Below, one piece after another: positions 19,440-27,596 of a DNA stretch of 64,000 nucleotides. The stretch's first letter is position 1, and each line of letters opens with the position of its first letter. The position numbers and the translations under genes were made by a program. Under the pieces are notes generated by a model. The model saw only the letters and a list, made by a program, of their open reading frames with translations, was not told the origin of the DNA and ran no database searches. Source of the DNA: Psychrobacter sp. Ps6 (GTDB lineage: Bacteria; Pseudomonadota; Gammaproteobacteria; Pseudomonadales; Moraxellaceae); contig NZ_JADQAI010000003.1 of the NCBI RefSeq assembly GCF_022129235.1, positions 248,001-312,000 of the forward strand, given 5' to 3'.

Positions 19440-20762
19440 ATGTCGTCATCCCAGAACACCAATAACAAGGCGTCTTTATTAAAATGGTTGCCTTGGGTTT
19501 TATTGCTGCTAGTGTTAGTAGCGTTTATCTGGTTGTTCACAAGTATGAAGTCGACGTCGGAGGCCACGTGGGAGCCGCCGAGAACCCCGCCTGCGGAGCA
19601 GCAAGCGTCAGAACCTGTTGCAGATACACCAGCGCCCATCTCTTCTTATCATAATGCAGTTGCGCGTGCGTCGCAGTCGGTTGTCAATATCTACACCACA
19701 CAAACGATGACAGAGCATCCTTATATGGATGATCCTGTACTGCGCCGGTTTTTTGAGTATCATGGTGGCCCATCACAAGAGCAGGGTAGTACCAACCTAG
19801 GCTCTGGTGTGATCGTATCAGAAGACGGTTATATCGTGACCAATGCGCATGTCATCGAAAAGGCGGATGAGATCACGGTTGCGTTCAATGATGGACGTAA
19901 GAGCCGCGCCAAGATTATCGGTACAGACCCTGATAGTGATCTAGCAGTGATTAAGGTCGATATGACAGGATTGACGCCACTTGGTTTCCGCGAAGATCCT
20001 ATTCGCGTGGGGGATCTGGCGTTGGCTATCGGTAATCCATTTGGGGTTGGTCAGACGGTAACTCAAGGAATTATCTCAGCGACTGGACGTACTGGACTGG
20101 GCGTCAATAAGTTCGAAGACTTTATCCAGACGGATGCGGCGATTAACCCAGGTAACTCAGGTGGCGCGCTGGTTGATGCTCGCGGTGAGCTAGTCGGTAT
20201 CAATACGGTGATATTCTCGCGCTCTGGCGGCTCAATGGGTATTGGCTTTGCGATACCTACATCATTGGTCGAGCAAGTAATGAATGCGCTGATCAAAGAT
20301 GGTCGCGTCAGTCGTGGTTGGCTCGGTATCGAGATTCAGTCACAGCTACGAGACCCAACGCAGCTAGAGACGTCAACAGGCGTGGAAGTACTAAACGTCA
20401 TCGAAGGCAGTCCTGCTGCCAAGAGTGGTTTGCGCGTTGGCGACATCATCCTAACCATCGATGGTGTAGAGATGACTGATGCCAATACCTTGATCCAATA
20501 TGTCGCTCGCAAGCCACCAACGACAGAGCTAAATGCCCAGATATTGCGCCAAGGCAAAAACGCTCAAGTAAAAATAATGCTAGAGGAGCGTCCCGCACAA
20601 GAGCCTATCGAACGTCCTGTCGTTCTACAAGGTGAGAGCATGGATGGGATGGGCGGCAGTATCCAAGGTGATGAGCAAGCACCTATGATGTCAGAAGCAG
20701 AGCGTGATCGCATGCGCGAAGAGCTGATGAAACTGTTTGAGCAAGACTCCGTAACACAATAA
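19440..20762 (+). CDS. Membrane-anchored HtrA-family serine protease (DegS/AlgW type)
   Basis: A 440-aa protease. One N-terminal membrane helix (residues about 14-34) anchors it with the catalytic part in the periplasm. The trypsin-like domain carries the triad His137 (TNAHVIEK), Asp167 (DPDSDLAVI) and Ser240 (NPGNSGGALV). A single PDZ domain follows (about 285-385, starting SRGWLGIEIQ). One anchor and one PDZ fit DegS/AlgW, which sense misfolded outer-membrane proteins and cleave an anti-sigma factor; DegP/DegQ have two PDZs and a cleaved signal. The acidic, Met-rich C-terminal 50 residues are extra. The gene ends at a strong terminator. Confidence 0.88.
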   Translation: MSSSQNTNNKASLLKWLPWVLLLLVLVAFIWLFTSMKSTSEATWEPPRTPPAEQQASEPVADTPAPISSYHNAVARASQSVVNIYTTQTMTEHPYMDDPVLRRFFEYHGGPSQEQGSTNLGSGVIVSEDGYIVTNAHVIEKADEITVAFNDGRKSRAKIIGTDPDSDLAVIKVDMTGLTPLGFREDPIRVGDLALAIGNPFGVGQTVTQGIISATGRTGLGVNKFEDFIQTDAAINPGNSGGALVDARGELVGINTVIFSRSGGSMGIGFAIPTSLVEQVMNALIKDGRVSRGWLGIEIQSQLRDPTQLETSTGVEVLNVIEGSPAAKSGLRVGDIILTIDGVEMTDANTLIQYVARKPPTTELNAQILRQGKNAQVKIMLEERPAQEPIERPVVLQGESMDGMGGSIQGDEQAPMMSEAERDRMREELMKLFEQDSVTQ

Positions 20763-20782
20763 AGTGTATTGCTAAATTGCAC

Positions 20783-20822
20783 AAAAAAGCGCGCTCCTTA
20801 TCTAAAGGAGCGCGCTTTTTTA
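20783..20822. terminator. Strong bidirectional terminator after the HtrA gene
   Basis: Stem AGCGCGCTCCTT/AAGGAGCGCGCT with a tight four- to five-base loop, bordered by A6 on the left and T6 on the right. It separates the convergent HtrA gene and the ferredoxin gene. Confidence 0.93.
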
Positions 20823-20880
20823 TTGAATTAAATTTTATCAAAGCTAATGTTCAGGCCAGTCTTTAATCCTTACTATTCTG

Positions 20881-21150
20881 CTAAGGCTTTTCAATAAATT
20901 CATGATTGATGTAGATAACCCCTCGTACACGGCAACAGCATGGGAGGATTTCATCTTCTTCAATCATCGCTAGCGGGTCAAATGGATAATCGACCGTGTG
21001 TGAGCTGGCAATACGCTTGACTCGGCAGCTACCACAGTAGCCCTCACGGCATTGATAGTTCACATCGTGTCCGGTGCGTAGCAGTCCATCTAGCAGACTC
21101 TCGTCATCATGTAGATAGAACTGCTTTTTACTAGTCATTACCCAAGTCAT
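20881..21150 (-). CDS. yfaE: YfaE-type 2Fe-2S ferredoxin for ribonucleotide reductase maintenance
   Basis: An 89-aa plant-type ferredoxin. Cys34, Cys39 and Cys42 lie in the CREGYCGSC motif, and the fourth ligand is in the CCC at 71-73. YfaE supplies electrons to rebuild the diferric-tyrosyl cofactor of NrdB in E. coli, where it is encoded just after nrdB; the same order holds here. AGGA seven bases upstream supports the first ATG. The gene lies 186 bases past nrdB, separated by a repeat array and a hairpin. Confidence 0.88.
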   Translation of the reverse strand: MTWVMTSKKQFYLHDDESLLDGLLRTGHDVNYQCREGYCGSCRVKRIASSHTVDYPFDPLAMIEEDEILPCCCRVRGVIYINHEFIEKP

Positions 21151-21216
21151 CGTTGATCCTATTGGGATATGTCTGTGCTATTGATATCCCTACTATTAAC
21201 CCATAAGACGATTACA

Positions 21217-21251
21217 GCGGTAGAAATTTCATAACTTCAAATTTCTACCGC
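21217..21251. repeat. 13-bp perfect inverted repeat between nrdB and yfaE
   Basis: GCGGTAGAAATTT at 21217-21229 and its exact complement at 21239-21251 enclose nine bases. In RNA it is a stable hairpin. No T-run follows it on the minus strand, so it is more likely an mRNA 3'-end stabiliser or partial attenuator than a simple terminator. Its left arm (minus-strand view) overlaps the last copy of the adjoining repeat array. Confidence 0.8.
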
Positions 21252-21345
21252 TCAAACCTTTATAATTCTAAGCTCTTATAGTTCAGATTTTTATAGCTCA
21301 AAGCTCTTACAACTCAGCTCTTATAATTCGGAGCCTTTATAGCTC
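21239..21345 (-). repeat. Degenerate tandem repeat array starting at the nrdB stop codon
   Basis: Read on the minus strand, seven imperfect units of 14-16 bases follow each other: starts at 21345, 21329, 21315, 21299, 21284, 21268 and 21253. The first contains the last two codons and stop of nrdB (GAG CTA TAA). The next five units begin GAATTATAA, GAGTTGTAA, GAGCTATAA, GAACTATAA and GAATTATAA, each readable as Glu-Leu-stop; the seventh is GAGCGGTAG. The rest of each unit resembles GAGCTT. Confidence 0.85.
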
Positions 21346-22470
21346 AAAATCGTCAAAATCACTGTCTGATAGATCAGAGTCAATCTGACCAACCAAGTAT
21401 GAGCTAATCTCGGTCTCTTGCGGTGCGACCTGCACATTGTCAGACGACAACCACGTGTTGATCCACGGGATTGGGTTTGACTTTGAGTTCGGGAACGCCG
21501 CTGGCAAGCCGACGGTTTCCATACGCAGGTTGGTGATGTACTCAATGTATTGGCACAGAATGTCTTTGTTTAGACCAATCATCGAACCGTCTTTGAACAG
21601 ATAGCCTGCCCATTCTTTTTCTTGCTCGGCAGCTTTACGGAAGATCTCGATACTTTCATCGAAACACTCTGCGGCAATCTCGACCATCTCAGGATCGTCA
21701 CGACCGTTGCGCATCAGGTTCAACATATGCTGCGTACCCGTCAAATGCAGCGCTTCATCACGAGCGATTAGCTTAATGATTTTGGCATTACCTTCCATCA
21801 ATTTGCGCTCAGCAAAGGCAAACGAGCAAGCAAACGACACATAGAAACGAATGGCTTCTAGGACATTGACCGCCATGATGCACAGGTACATTTGCTTTTT
21901 CAGCGATCGTAAATCAACCGTGACTTGCTCGCCGTTGATGTTGTGCGTACCTGGACCGTACAAGCTATATAGCTGTGAGTTGCGGTAAAGCTCATCATAG
22001 TACTGGGCGATATCAGAGGCACGGCCTAAGATGTGCTCGTTTTGCATAATATCATCAAAGATAATATTTGGGTCATTGACGATATTACGAATGATATGCG
22101 TATAGCTGCGTGAGTGAATGGTCTCAGAGAACGACCATGTCTCAATCCACGTCTCAAGCTCAGGGATAGACACCAGCGGCAGTAGCACCACGTTTGGACT
22201 ACGACCTTGGATCGAGTCGAGTAGGGTCTGGTACTTGAGGTTGCTCAAAAATATATGCTGCTCATGCGAGGACAGATTGCTAAAGTCGATACGATCGCGT
22301 GATACATCGACTTCTTCTGGACGCCAAAAGAACGACAGCTGCTTTTCAATCAATTGCTCAAAGATAGGGTGCTTTTGTTGGTCATAGCGCGCCACATTGA
22401 CGGGCTGACCAAAGAACATCGGCTCTTTTAGCGCATTATTTGGCGTTTGAGAAAAAATCGAGTAAGTCAT
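21337..22470 (-). CDS. nrdB: Ribonucleoside-diphosphate reductase class Ia, beta subunit
   Basis: The 377-aa radical-generating subunit. The diiron ligands and tyrosyl radical match E. coli: Asp85 (TLLDSIQGR), Glu116 and His119 (SETIHSRSY), and Tyr123. Later ligands lie in the [11 protein letters not shown] and [12 protein letters not shown] stretches. The C-terminus DFDDFEL resembles the acidic tail that docks into NrdA. AAGG upstream supports the start. The gene is followed by the ferredoxin and preceded by a small conserved-looking gene, then by an AT-rich gene that separates it from nrdA. The stop codon is the first unit of a tandem repeat array. Confidence 0.96.
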   Translation of the reverse strand: MTYSIFSQTPNNALKEPMFFGQPVNVARYDQQKHPIFEQLIEKQLSFFWRPEEVDVSRDRIDFSNLSSHEQHIFLSNLKYQTLLDSIQGRSPNVVLLPLVSIPELETWIETWSFSETIHSRSYTHIIRNIVNDPNIIFDDIMQNEHILGRASDIAQYYDELYRNSQLYSLYGPGTHNINGEQVTVDLRSLKKQMYLCIMAVNVLEAIRFYVSFACSFAFAERKLMEGNAKIIKLIARDEALHLTGTQHMLNLMRNGRDDPEMVEIAAECFDESIEIFRKAAEQEKEWAGYLFKDGSMIGLNKDILCQYIEYITNLRMETVGLPAAFPNSKSNPIPWINTWLSSDNVQVAPQETEISSYLVGQIDSDLSDSDFDDFEL

Positions 22471-22567
22471 GGGACTGCCTTTATAATTGATACGGTTATT
22501 AATTTATAGGGGTTTGACTGGTTTTAATTTGACGTTATGACACGTTTTTGGATTATAGCGTTTTAGC

Positions 22568-22939
22568 TTAGAGGTTCTCTAGCGATATCTGTGACGACTC
22601 TTTGCCATCATTCATATAGGCTTTGAATATCTCGCTCAGCTCACTATCATCGAGTGCTTCTAATTCATCAAGTGCGCTTTTGCGTAGGGTACTCACATCA
22701 GACTCTTCTGCTGCTGTTTTTGAGTCTTTTTTAGCCGCTCTCGATGCTGGTTTTTTGGCTGCTTTCGCCACGGCTTTTTTGGTGACGGTTGTCTTTGGTG
22801 CTTCATCCACACCTAACTGCTGACGCACGTCTGCAATATCAACCTCGACTTGTACGATATGCGAGCCACCATCGTTTAGGTCTGAAAATACGTTTGGGAT
22901 AAACAAACCACCGTCTTTGATGATTGCGGTATATTGCAC
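22568..22939 (-). CDS. Small hypothetical protein between nrdA and nrdB
   Basis: A 123-aa protein I do not recognise. The N-terminus (MQYTAIIKDGGLFIPNV) reads like a short beta domain similar in style to small DNA-binding antitoxin or DUF104-like openings. The middle (residues about 48-78) is Lys/Ala-rich and probably disordered. The C-terminus (residues 80-115) is acidic and helical (DELEALDDSELSEIFKAYM). The start is GTG with a strong GGAGG four bases upstream, a tight spacing. It is 97 bases upstream of nrdB and probably cotranscribed with it. A role in RNR expression or a moonlighting nucleoid-type protein are guesses. Confidence 0.65.
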   Translation of the reverse strand: MQYTAIIKDGGLFIPNVFSDLNDGGSHIVQVEVDIADVRQQLGVDEAPKTTVTKKAVAKAAKKPASRAAKKDSKTAAEESDVSTLRKSALDELEALDDSELSEIFKAYMNDGKESSQISLENL

Positions 22940-23020
22940 ATGACCTCCGTCGTTTTATTCTGTCTGTATGTTTTAATTATAACAGTAGCCAATCCCGCCT
23001 ACCGCTTATACATTTCTACT

Positions 23021-24127
23021 TTACTTTGAGCTTCTGTTGAATGAGCTTAACAATCCTGTCAGCTGTTCAAGTCCATCGAAGGTTGCTGGCATTTGGTCTT
23101 CAGTAGCCACGATAGGAGAAAAAATAACACTCTCAAATCTCTCGAAACTTTCTTTCATACCTTCTCTTAAATCTTTTGTATCAGAATCATAATTATGTAT
23201 AAACTGGCATAAAGTTAAACGTAAATCAATTTGAAGTATTTGAGATTTAATTGACTTAACATTGACTAGGGATATTCTGAAAAAGTACAATAATATAAAT
23301 AGAAATAAAACTGTTGAGATGGTTACTATTATGAATATAGGACTATCAAAATTGTTAGAAACTAAATAATTGGCTGACCAAATAGATTTCGAAACTATTA
23401 ATGAAATTATCACAGCCATCAGAGCGTAATACGCAACATTTTGCCAATTTAACTCTTTCTTCTTCTGCTCTCTAAGTGTTCTAAATCCATCTGATAAACC
23501 AACGAAATTATACTCTTTTCGTTGTTCAGCTAATGATTTTTGAATTGCTAATATATCTTGTTGTAAGCTACCAATCTCATTGATTTTTTCATCTACAAAA
23601 TTCTTATTTGTTTTAAGTTCTTTGACTGCATCTAATGTTTCTGCATCAAAGTGACTAGTAATTTGGCTCTGAAATAAATCTCTAGGAATTCTAAACCATA
23701 AACGAGTTAGCTTTTCATAACTATCTTTAGATAGTAAGTTGCTCCACTTGAGAAGTCTAAGATGCATTTTTTCAAAATATATTCTTGTAGTTTCAGGCTG
23801 TATCGCTATAGAAGCACTATAAAAGTCAGCATAAAACTCTAAGAACAAAGCGTCAAAAAAATCGTCAGTACTGATGTCACCTAAATTTCTATTATGATAG
23901 ATTGTAGTTAAAGTATCATTAGAGCTCAAAGCCCTAGGAAATATCAGGTTTAATTTATCTAACTCAAATAGAATACCTATATTATCCTTCTCTAAGATTT
24001 CATAAAAGAAAATTGCTAACTCTCTTTTTTCTTCGTTCACACCTGAATTAGTGACATAATTTTCAAGAATATCGTATAAGATATTTCGTAATTCTTTAAA
24101 CTCTCTACTATCGTATTTGGTAATCAT
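23021..24127 (-). CDS. AT-rich membrane protein of unknown function, inserted in the nrd locus
   Basis: A 368-aa protein, visibly more AT-rich than its neighbours and with different codon choice (many AAA, TTA, ATA codons). Residues 1-170 form a mostly helical cytosolic-type domain. Residues about 180-225 are coiled-coil-like (EIGSLQQDILAIQKSLAEQR). Two membrane helices follow (about 232-250 and 265-290). A basic, then acidic C-terminal tail of 75 residues ends it. I cannot name a family. AAGG upstream supports the start. It lies between nrdA (135 bases upstream) and the 123-aa gene, in the same direction, and next to a 17-bp inverted repeat. Base use and position suggest acquisition by transfer. 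It could be a defence or stress module, but nothing in it proves that. Confidence 0.7.
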   Translation of the reverse strand: MITKYDSREFKELRNILYDILENYVTNSGVNEEKRELAIFFYEILEKDNIGILFELDKLNLIFPRALSSNDTLTTIYHNRNLGDISTDDFFDALFLEFYADFYSASIAIQPETTRIYFEKMHLRLLKWSNLLSKDSYEKLTRLWFRIPRDLFQSQITSHFDAETLDAVKELKTNKNFVDEKINEIGSLQQDILAIQKSLAEQRKEYNFVGLSDGFRTLREQKKKELNWQNVAYYALMAVIISLIVSKSIWSANYLVSNNFDSPIFIIVTISTVLFLFILLYFFRISLVNVKSIKSQILQIDLRLTLCQFIHNYDSDTKDLREGMKESFERFESVIFSPIVATEDQMPATFDGLEQLTGLLSSFNRSSK

Positions 24128-24174
24128 AGAAAGCCTTCAGATAAAAATTATTTTAAATAAACTCTCTTATTGAC

Positions 24175-24218
24175 CTTACGTCGGAACGAAGCTAAGTATT
24201 ACTTCGTTCCGACGTAAG
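24175..24218. repeat. 17-bp perfect inverted repeat between nrdA and the AT-rich gene
   Basis: CTTACGTCGGAACGAAG (24175-24191) and its exact complement (24202-24218) enclose ten bases. There is no T-run on either side. It is GC-richer than the surrounding DNA. It may end the nrdA message, protect its 3' end, or be a remnant or target of a mobile element. Confidence 0.88.
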
Positions 24219-24260
24219 AGAAAATCTATAATTTCATAGCAGTGCAATTTTTAACAGTTC

Positions 24261-26537
24261 TTAAATCTTACAAGCCCCGCCAGCACAATCATCTTCCATA
24301 TCCGCTTGGGCATCGTTCGCACCATCACGAGTGTTATGGTAGTACAACGTCTTCACACCCATTTTATAAGCGTTTAGCAAGTCTTTTAGCAATATCTTCA
24401 TCGGTACACGGCCACCAGCATAACGAACAGGATCGTAGTTGGTATTGGCAGAGATACTTTGATCGACGAATTTTTGCATGATAGCGACCAGCTTTAGGTA
24501 ACCGTCATTGTTTGGCATTTGCCATAGTAGCTCGTACTGATCTTTGAGCTTATCAATCTCAGGCACGACTTGCTTTAAGATACCGTCTTTTGATGCTTTG
24601 ATAGAGACCAGACCACGTGGTGGCTCGATACCGTTGGTCGCGTTGGCGATCTGGCTTGAGGTCTCAGACGGCATCAAGGCGGTTAGGGTAGAGTTGCGTA
24701 GACCGTGCTCAGTGATCTCGCCACGTAGTGTTTCCCAATCTAGATGTAGCGGCTCTTGGCAGATTTTGTCCAAGTCGGCTTTGTACGTATCAATCGGCAA
24801 GATGCCTTGTGAATACGTGGTCTCATTGAACGCAGGGCACGCGCCTTGCTCTTTTGCCAATTTGTTTGACGCTTTTAAGAGATAGAACTGCAACGCCTCA
24901 AACGTTTGATGGGTTAGACCAAGCGCGCTGTCGTCAGAGTAGCGTGCGCCATTCTTAGCTAAGTAATAAGCATAGTTGATTACGCCCACACCGAGCGTAC
25001 GACGACGCATGCTGCCGTTTTGAGCCGCTTTTACTGGATAGTCTTGATAGTCGAGCAGGGCATCAAGCGCACGGACGATTAGCTCAGCTGGCTCTTCGAT
25101 ATCGCTGACGTTTTCGACTTTACCCAAGTTGACCGCTGATAGCGTACAAAGGGCGATTTCGCCTTCTTCGTCATTGATGTTATCCAGTGGCTTGGTCGGT
25201 AGGGCGATTTCCATACATAGGTTTGACTGGCGAATCGGGGCAACCGTCGCGTCAAATGGGCTATGCGTGTTGCAATGATCGACGTTTTGGATATAGATAC
25301 GACCTGTGCTGGCGCGCTCTTGCATCATTAGGCTGAACAAGTCTGCTGCTGGGATTTGACGGCTACGAATAGCAGGGTCATTTTCGTACTTGGTGTATAA
25401 CTCTTCGAACTTGTCTTGATCTTCAAAGAACGCATCGTACAGGCCTGGCGTGTCACCTGGTGAGAATAGCGAGATGTCTTGACCTTTGATCAGGCGCGTA
25501 TACATCGTTTTGTTTAACTGTACGCCGTAGTCCATATGACGGACACGGTTGTCTTCGACGCCGCGGTTGTTTTTCAGTACCAGTAACGACTCAACTTCTA
25601 AATGCCATAATGGGTAAAATAGAGTCGCTGCACCGCCACGTACGCCGCCTTGTGAGCAACATTTAACAGCTGTTTGGAATAATTTGTAGAATGGGATACA
25701 ACCAGTATGCTGTGCTTCGCCGCCACGGATAGGGCTACCAAGGGCACGGATGCGACCAGCGTTGATGCCGATACCAGCACGCTGTGACACATAGCGTACG
25801 ATGGCGCTAGTGGTGGCGTTGATAGAGTCTAGGCTATCACCACATTCGATCAGTACGCACGAGCTAAACTGGCGCGATGGCGTACGCACACCTGACATGA
25901 TAGGTGTCGGTAGTGAGATTTTGAATTCTGAGGTCGCATCATAGAAGCGTTTAACGAAATCAAGACGGTCTGACTTGTCATATTGGCTAAACAGACACAT
26001 ACCAACCAGCATGTACAAGAACTGCGGGCTCTCATAGACGGTCTTGCTCACGCGATCCTGTACCAAGTATTTACCAGCCATTTGCTCAACAGCGGCATAA
26101 GCCAGGTTCATATCGCGCCAGTGATCGAGATACTCTTCTAGTTCGTCAAATTCAGCACGGCTATAGTCCGCTAAAATATGCTGATCGTATTTGCCAGCGT
26201 CTGTTAGGGTTTTGACATGATCATATAGATGTGGCGGGGTGAATCTGTTGTATGCAATCTTACGCAGATGGAAGATCGCCAAGCGCGCCGCTAGATATTG
26301 ATAGTCAGGCGTGGTCTCAGAGATCAGATCGGCGGCAGATTTGATGATGGTTTCGTGAATGTCACGAGTTTTGATACCTTCATAAAACTGGATGTGCGAC
26401 TTTAGCTCAACTTGCGATACCGACACATTTTCTAAACCATCAGCCGCCCACGCGATCACCTTGTGAATTTTGTCTAAATCAATAGGCTCTAAACGTCCAT
26501 CGCGTTTGGTTACTTGGATTTTGTCAATATGTGTCAT
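24261..26537 (-). CDS. nrdA: Ribonucleoside-diphosphate reductase class Ia, alpha subunit
   Basis: The 758-aa catalytic subunit reduces ribonucleoside diphosphates to deoxy forms. The N-terminus carries an ATP-cone (about residues 5-95; KRDGRLEPIDLDKI), so dATP feedback control is likely. Active-site landmarks include SSCVLIECGDSLDSI, NLCMEIALPTKPLD with the radical-relay cysteine, and the swinging C-terminal redox pair in CAGGACKI. Length matches E. coli NrdA (761). GAGG precedes the start. Two NrdR-box-like sequences lie 150-180 bases upstream. nrdB is not immediately next; two other genes intervene. Confidence 0.96.
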   Translation of the reverse strand: MTHIDKIQVTKRDGRLEPIDLDKIHKVIAWAADGLENVSVSQVELKSHIQFYEGIKTRDIHETIIKSAADLISETTPDYQYLAARLAIFHLRKIAYNRFTPPHLYDHVKTLTDAGKYDQHILADYSRAEFDELEEYLDHWRDMNLAYAAVEQMAGKYLVQDRVSKTVYESPQFLYMLVGMCLFSQYDKSDRLDFVKRFYDATSEFKISLPTPIMSGVRTPSRQFSSCVLIECGDSLDSINATTSAIVRYVSQRAGIGINAGRIRALGSPIRGGEAQHTGCIPFYKLFQTAVKCCSQGGVRGGAATLFYPLWHLEVESLLVLKNNRGVEDNRVRHMDYGVQLNKTMYTRLIKGQDISLFSPGDTPGLYDAFFEDQDKFEELYTKYENDPAIRSRQIPAADLFSLMMQERASTGRIYIQNVDHCNTHSPFDATVAPIRQSNLCMEIALPTKPLDNINDEEGEIALCTLSAVNLGKVENVSDIEEPAELIVRALDALLDYQDYPVKAAQNGSMRRRTLGVGVINYAYYLAKNGARYSDDSALGLTHQTFEALQFYLLKASNKLAKEQGACPAFNETTYSQGILPIDTYKADLDKICQEPLHLDWETLRGEITEHGLRNSTLTALMPSETSSQIANATNGIEPPRGLVSIKASKDGILKQVVPEIDKLKDQYELLWQMPNNDGYLKLVAIMQKFVDQSISANTNYDPVRYAGGRVPMKILLKDLLNAYKMGVKTLYYHNTRDGANDAQADMEDDCAGGACKI

Positions 26538-26684
26538 GCTGGCCTCTATTTTGATTGCTTATTATGATGTCGCGCGCCAAAGCAGCGGCAGACATTCTTT
26601 ATAACGCTATTATGCTGGGTTGTGCTAGCTGTTTTTTAGGCAAAAAGCTACCACTACTCGTAGTGATGGTTAAAATCACTGAGT

Positions 26685-26729
26685 ACTACATATAGCGTGT
26701 TTGTTAATTGGTAGGCACAATATAGCGGG
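26685..26729 (-). promoter_or_regulatory. Candidate pair of NrdR boxes upstream of nrdA
   Basis: ACTACATATAGCGTGT (26685-26700) and GGCACAATATAGCGGG (26714-26729) both resemble the NrdR consensus acaCwAtATaTwGtgt. Their centres are 30 bases apart, close to three helical turns as in known NrdR-regulated promoters. A third, inverted CTATATTG is at 26745-26752. NrdR represses nrd operons when dATP is high. Matches are imperfect, so this is a candidate. The rest of 26538-27026 shows only a short CACTAC/GTAGTG hairpin near 26651. Confidence 0.45.
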
Positions 26730-27026
26730 AAAATTTTCAAAATGCTATATTGATTTTAGGATAAAACTATGTTGCTACAAGGTTGTAGGCAGTCCAAATT
26801 TTGGCAAAGGACGATGGGATAAGGGTTAGACGCAAATGCGGTCAATAATAAATTTTTTGTAAAAATAGTGCGACCGTTTGCTTTTCATTCTCTCGGTTAT
26901 TGTCGACCAATAACACTAATCATGGCAGCAATAATTCGGGCGCAGATTGTACATCAAACCACAAAAAATCGCCACCCGTATGAGTGACGACTTGGACCAA
27001 AAAGGCGCTAAACCTGTCTGAATGAT

Positions 27027-27428
27027 TTATAAAACCATGCGAACCGTCTTGGCATTGTCAAGCGCGGCATAAAGCGTATTGACTTGATCAGCGGCTGTTA
27101 GGTACAGATTGACCCGTGCTGAATGAAAACGACCCGTTCTAGAAGGCTTTACTTCGATAGACGCCAAATCAAAATCAGGGAATTGGCTACCCAAGATCAG
27201 CTTGATTTCATTGAGCAAACTTTCGTGCTCGCCTTCATGACCAATGATGCTGAGTGGGTAGTTCATTGGGAACTCCCAAAGCTCTGGGTTTTGAATGTCT
27301 GTCTTCTTGCCGACCAACGCACCTTCATTTGGTGTCAGGTCAGTGACTTTCACTGATGGCTGATTGCTGGTTGGGTTATTTGCGCTGTTGTCGACGTTGT
27401 CGTTGTTGTTTTTTGAATCATCACTCAT
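27027..27428 (-). CDS. DUF493 (YbeD-like) family protein
   Basis: A 133-aa protein. Residues about 45-133 match the small ferredoxin-like DUF493/YbeD domain: ELWEFPMNYPLSIIGHEGE, then a KPSRTGRFHSARVNLYLTA stretch ending at VRMVL. The first 40 residues are an Asn/Asp-rich tail not found in E. coli YbeD (87 aa). YbeD has been linked structurally to allosteric domains and sits near lip genes in E. coli, but no function is established. It is downstream of the bestrophin-like gene, with a 168-base gap. Confidence 0.83.
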   Translation of the reverse strand: MSDDSKNNNDNVDNSANNPTSNQPSVKVTDLTPNEGALVGKKTDIQNPELWEFPMNYPLSIIGHEGEHESLLNEIKLILGSQFPDFDLASIEVKPSRTGRFHSARVNLYLTAADQVNTLYAALDNAKTVRMVL

Positions 27429-27596
27429 GATATGAGCCTCGCTTTTATAGATAATATTTTTGAATAGATCAGCTGGTTAGAGTAGAGGTTCTTACCTACG
27501 GTATCTTTGTCTGCTATTTATAGTGGCGTGGGGTGGATTATTCAAGTTGCCTTTGCTTCTAGTTTGTCTTGTTACGCTTGGGGATGACTCAAATGC

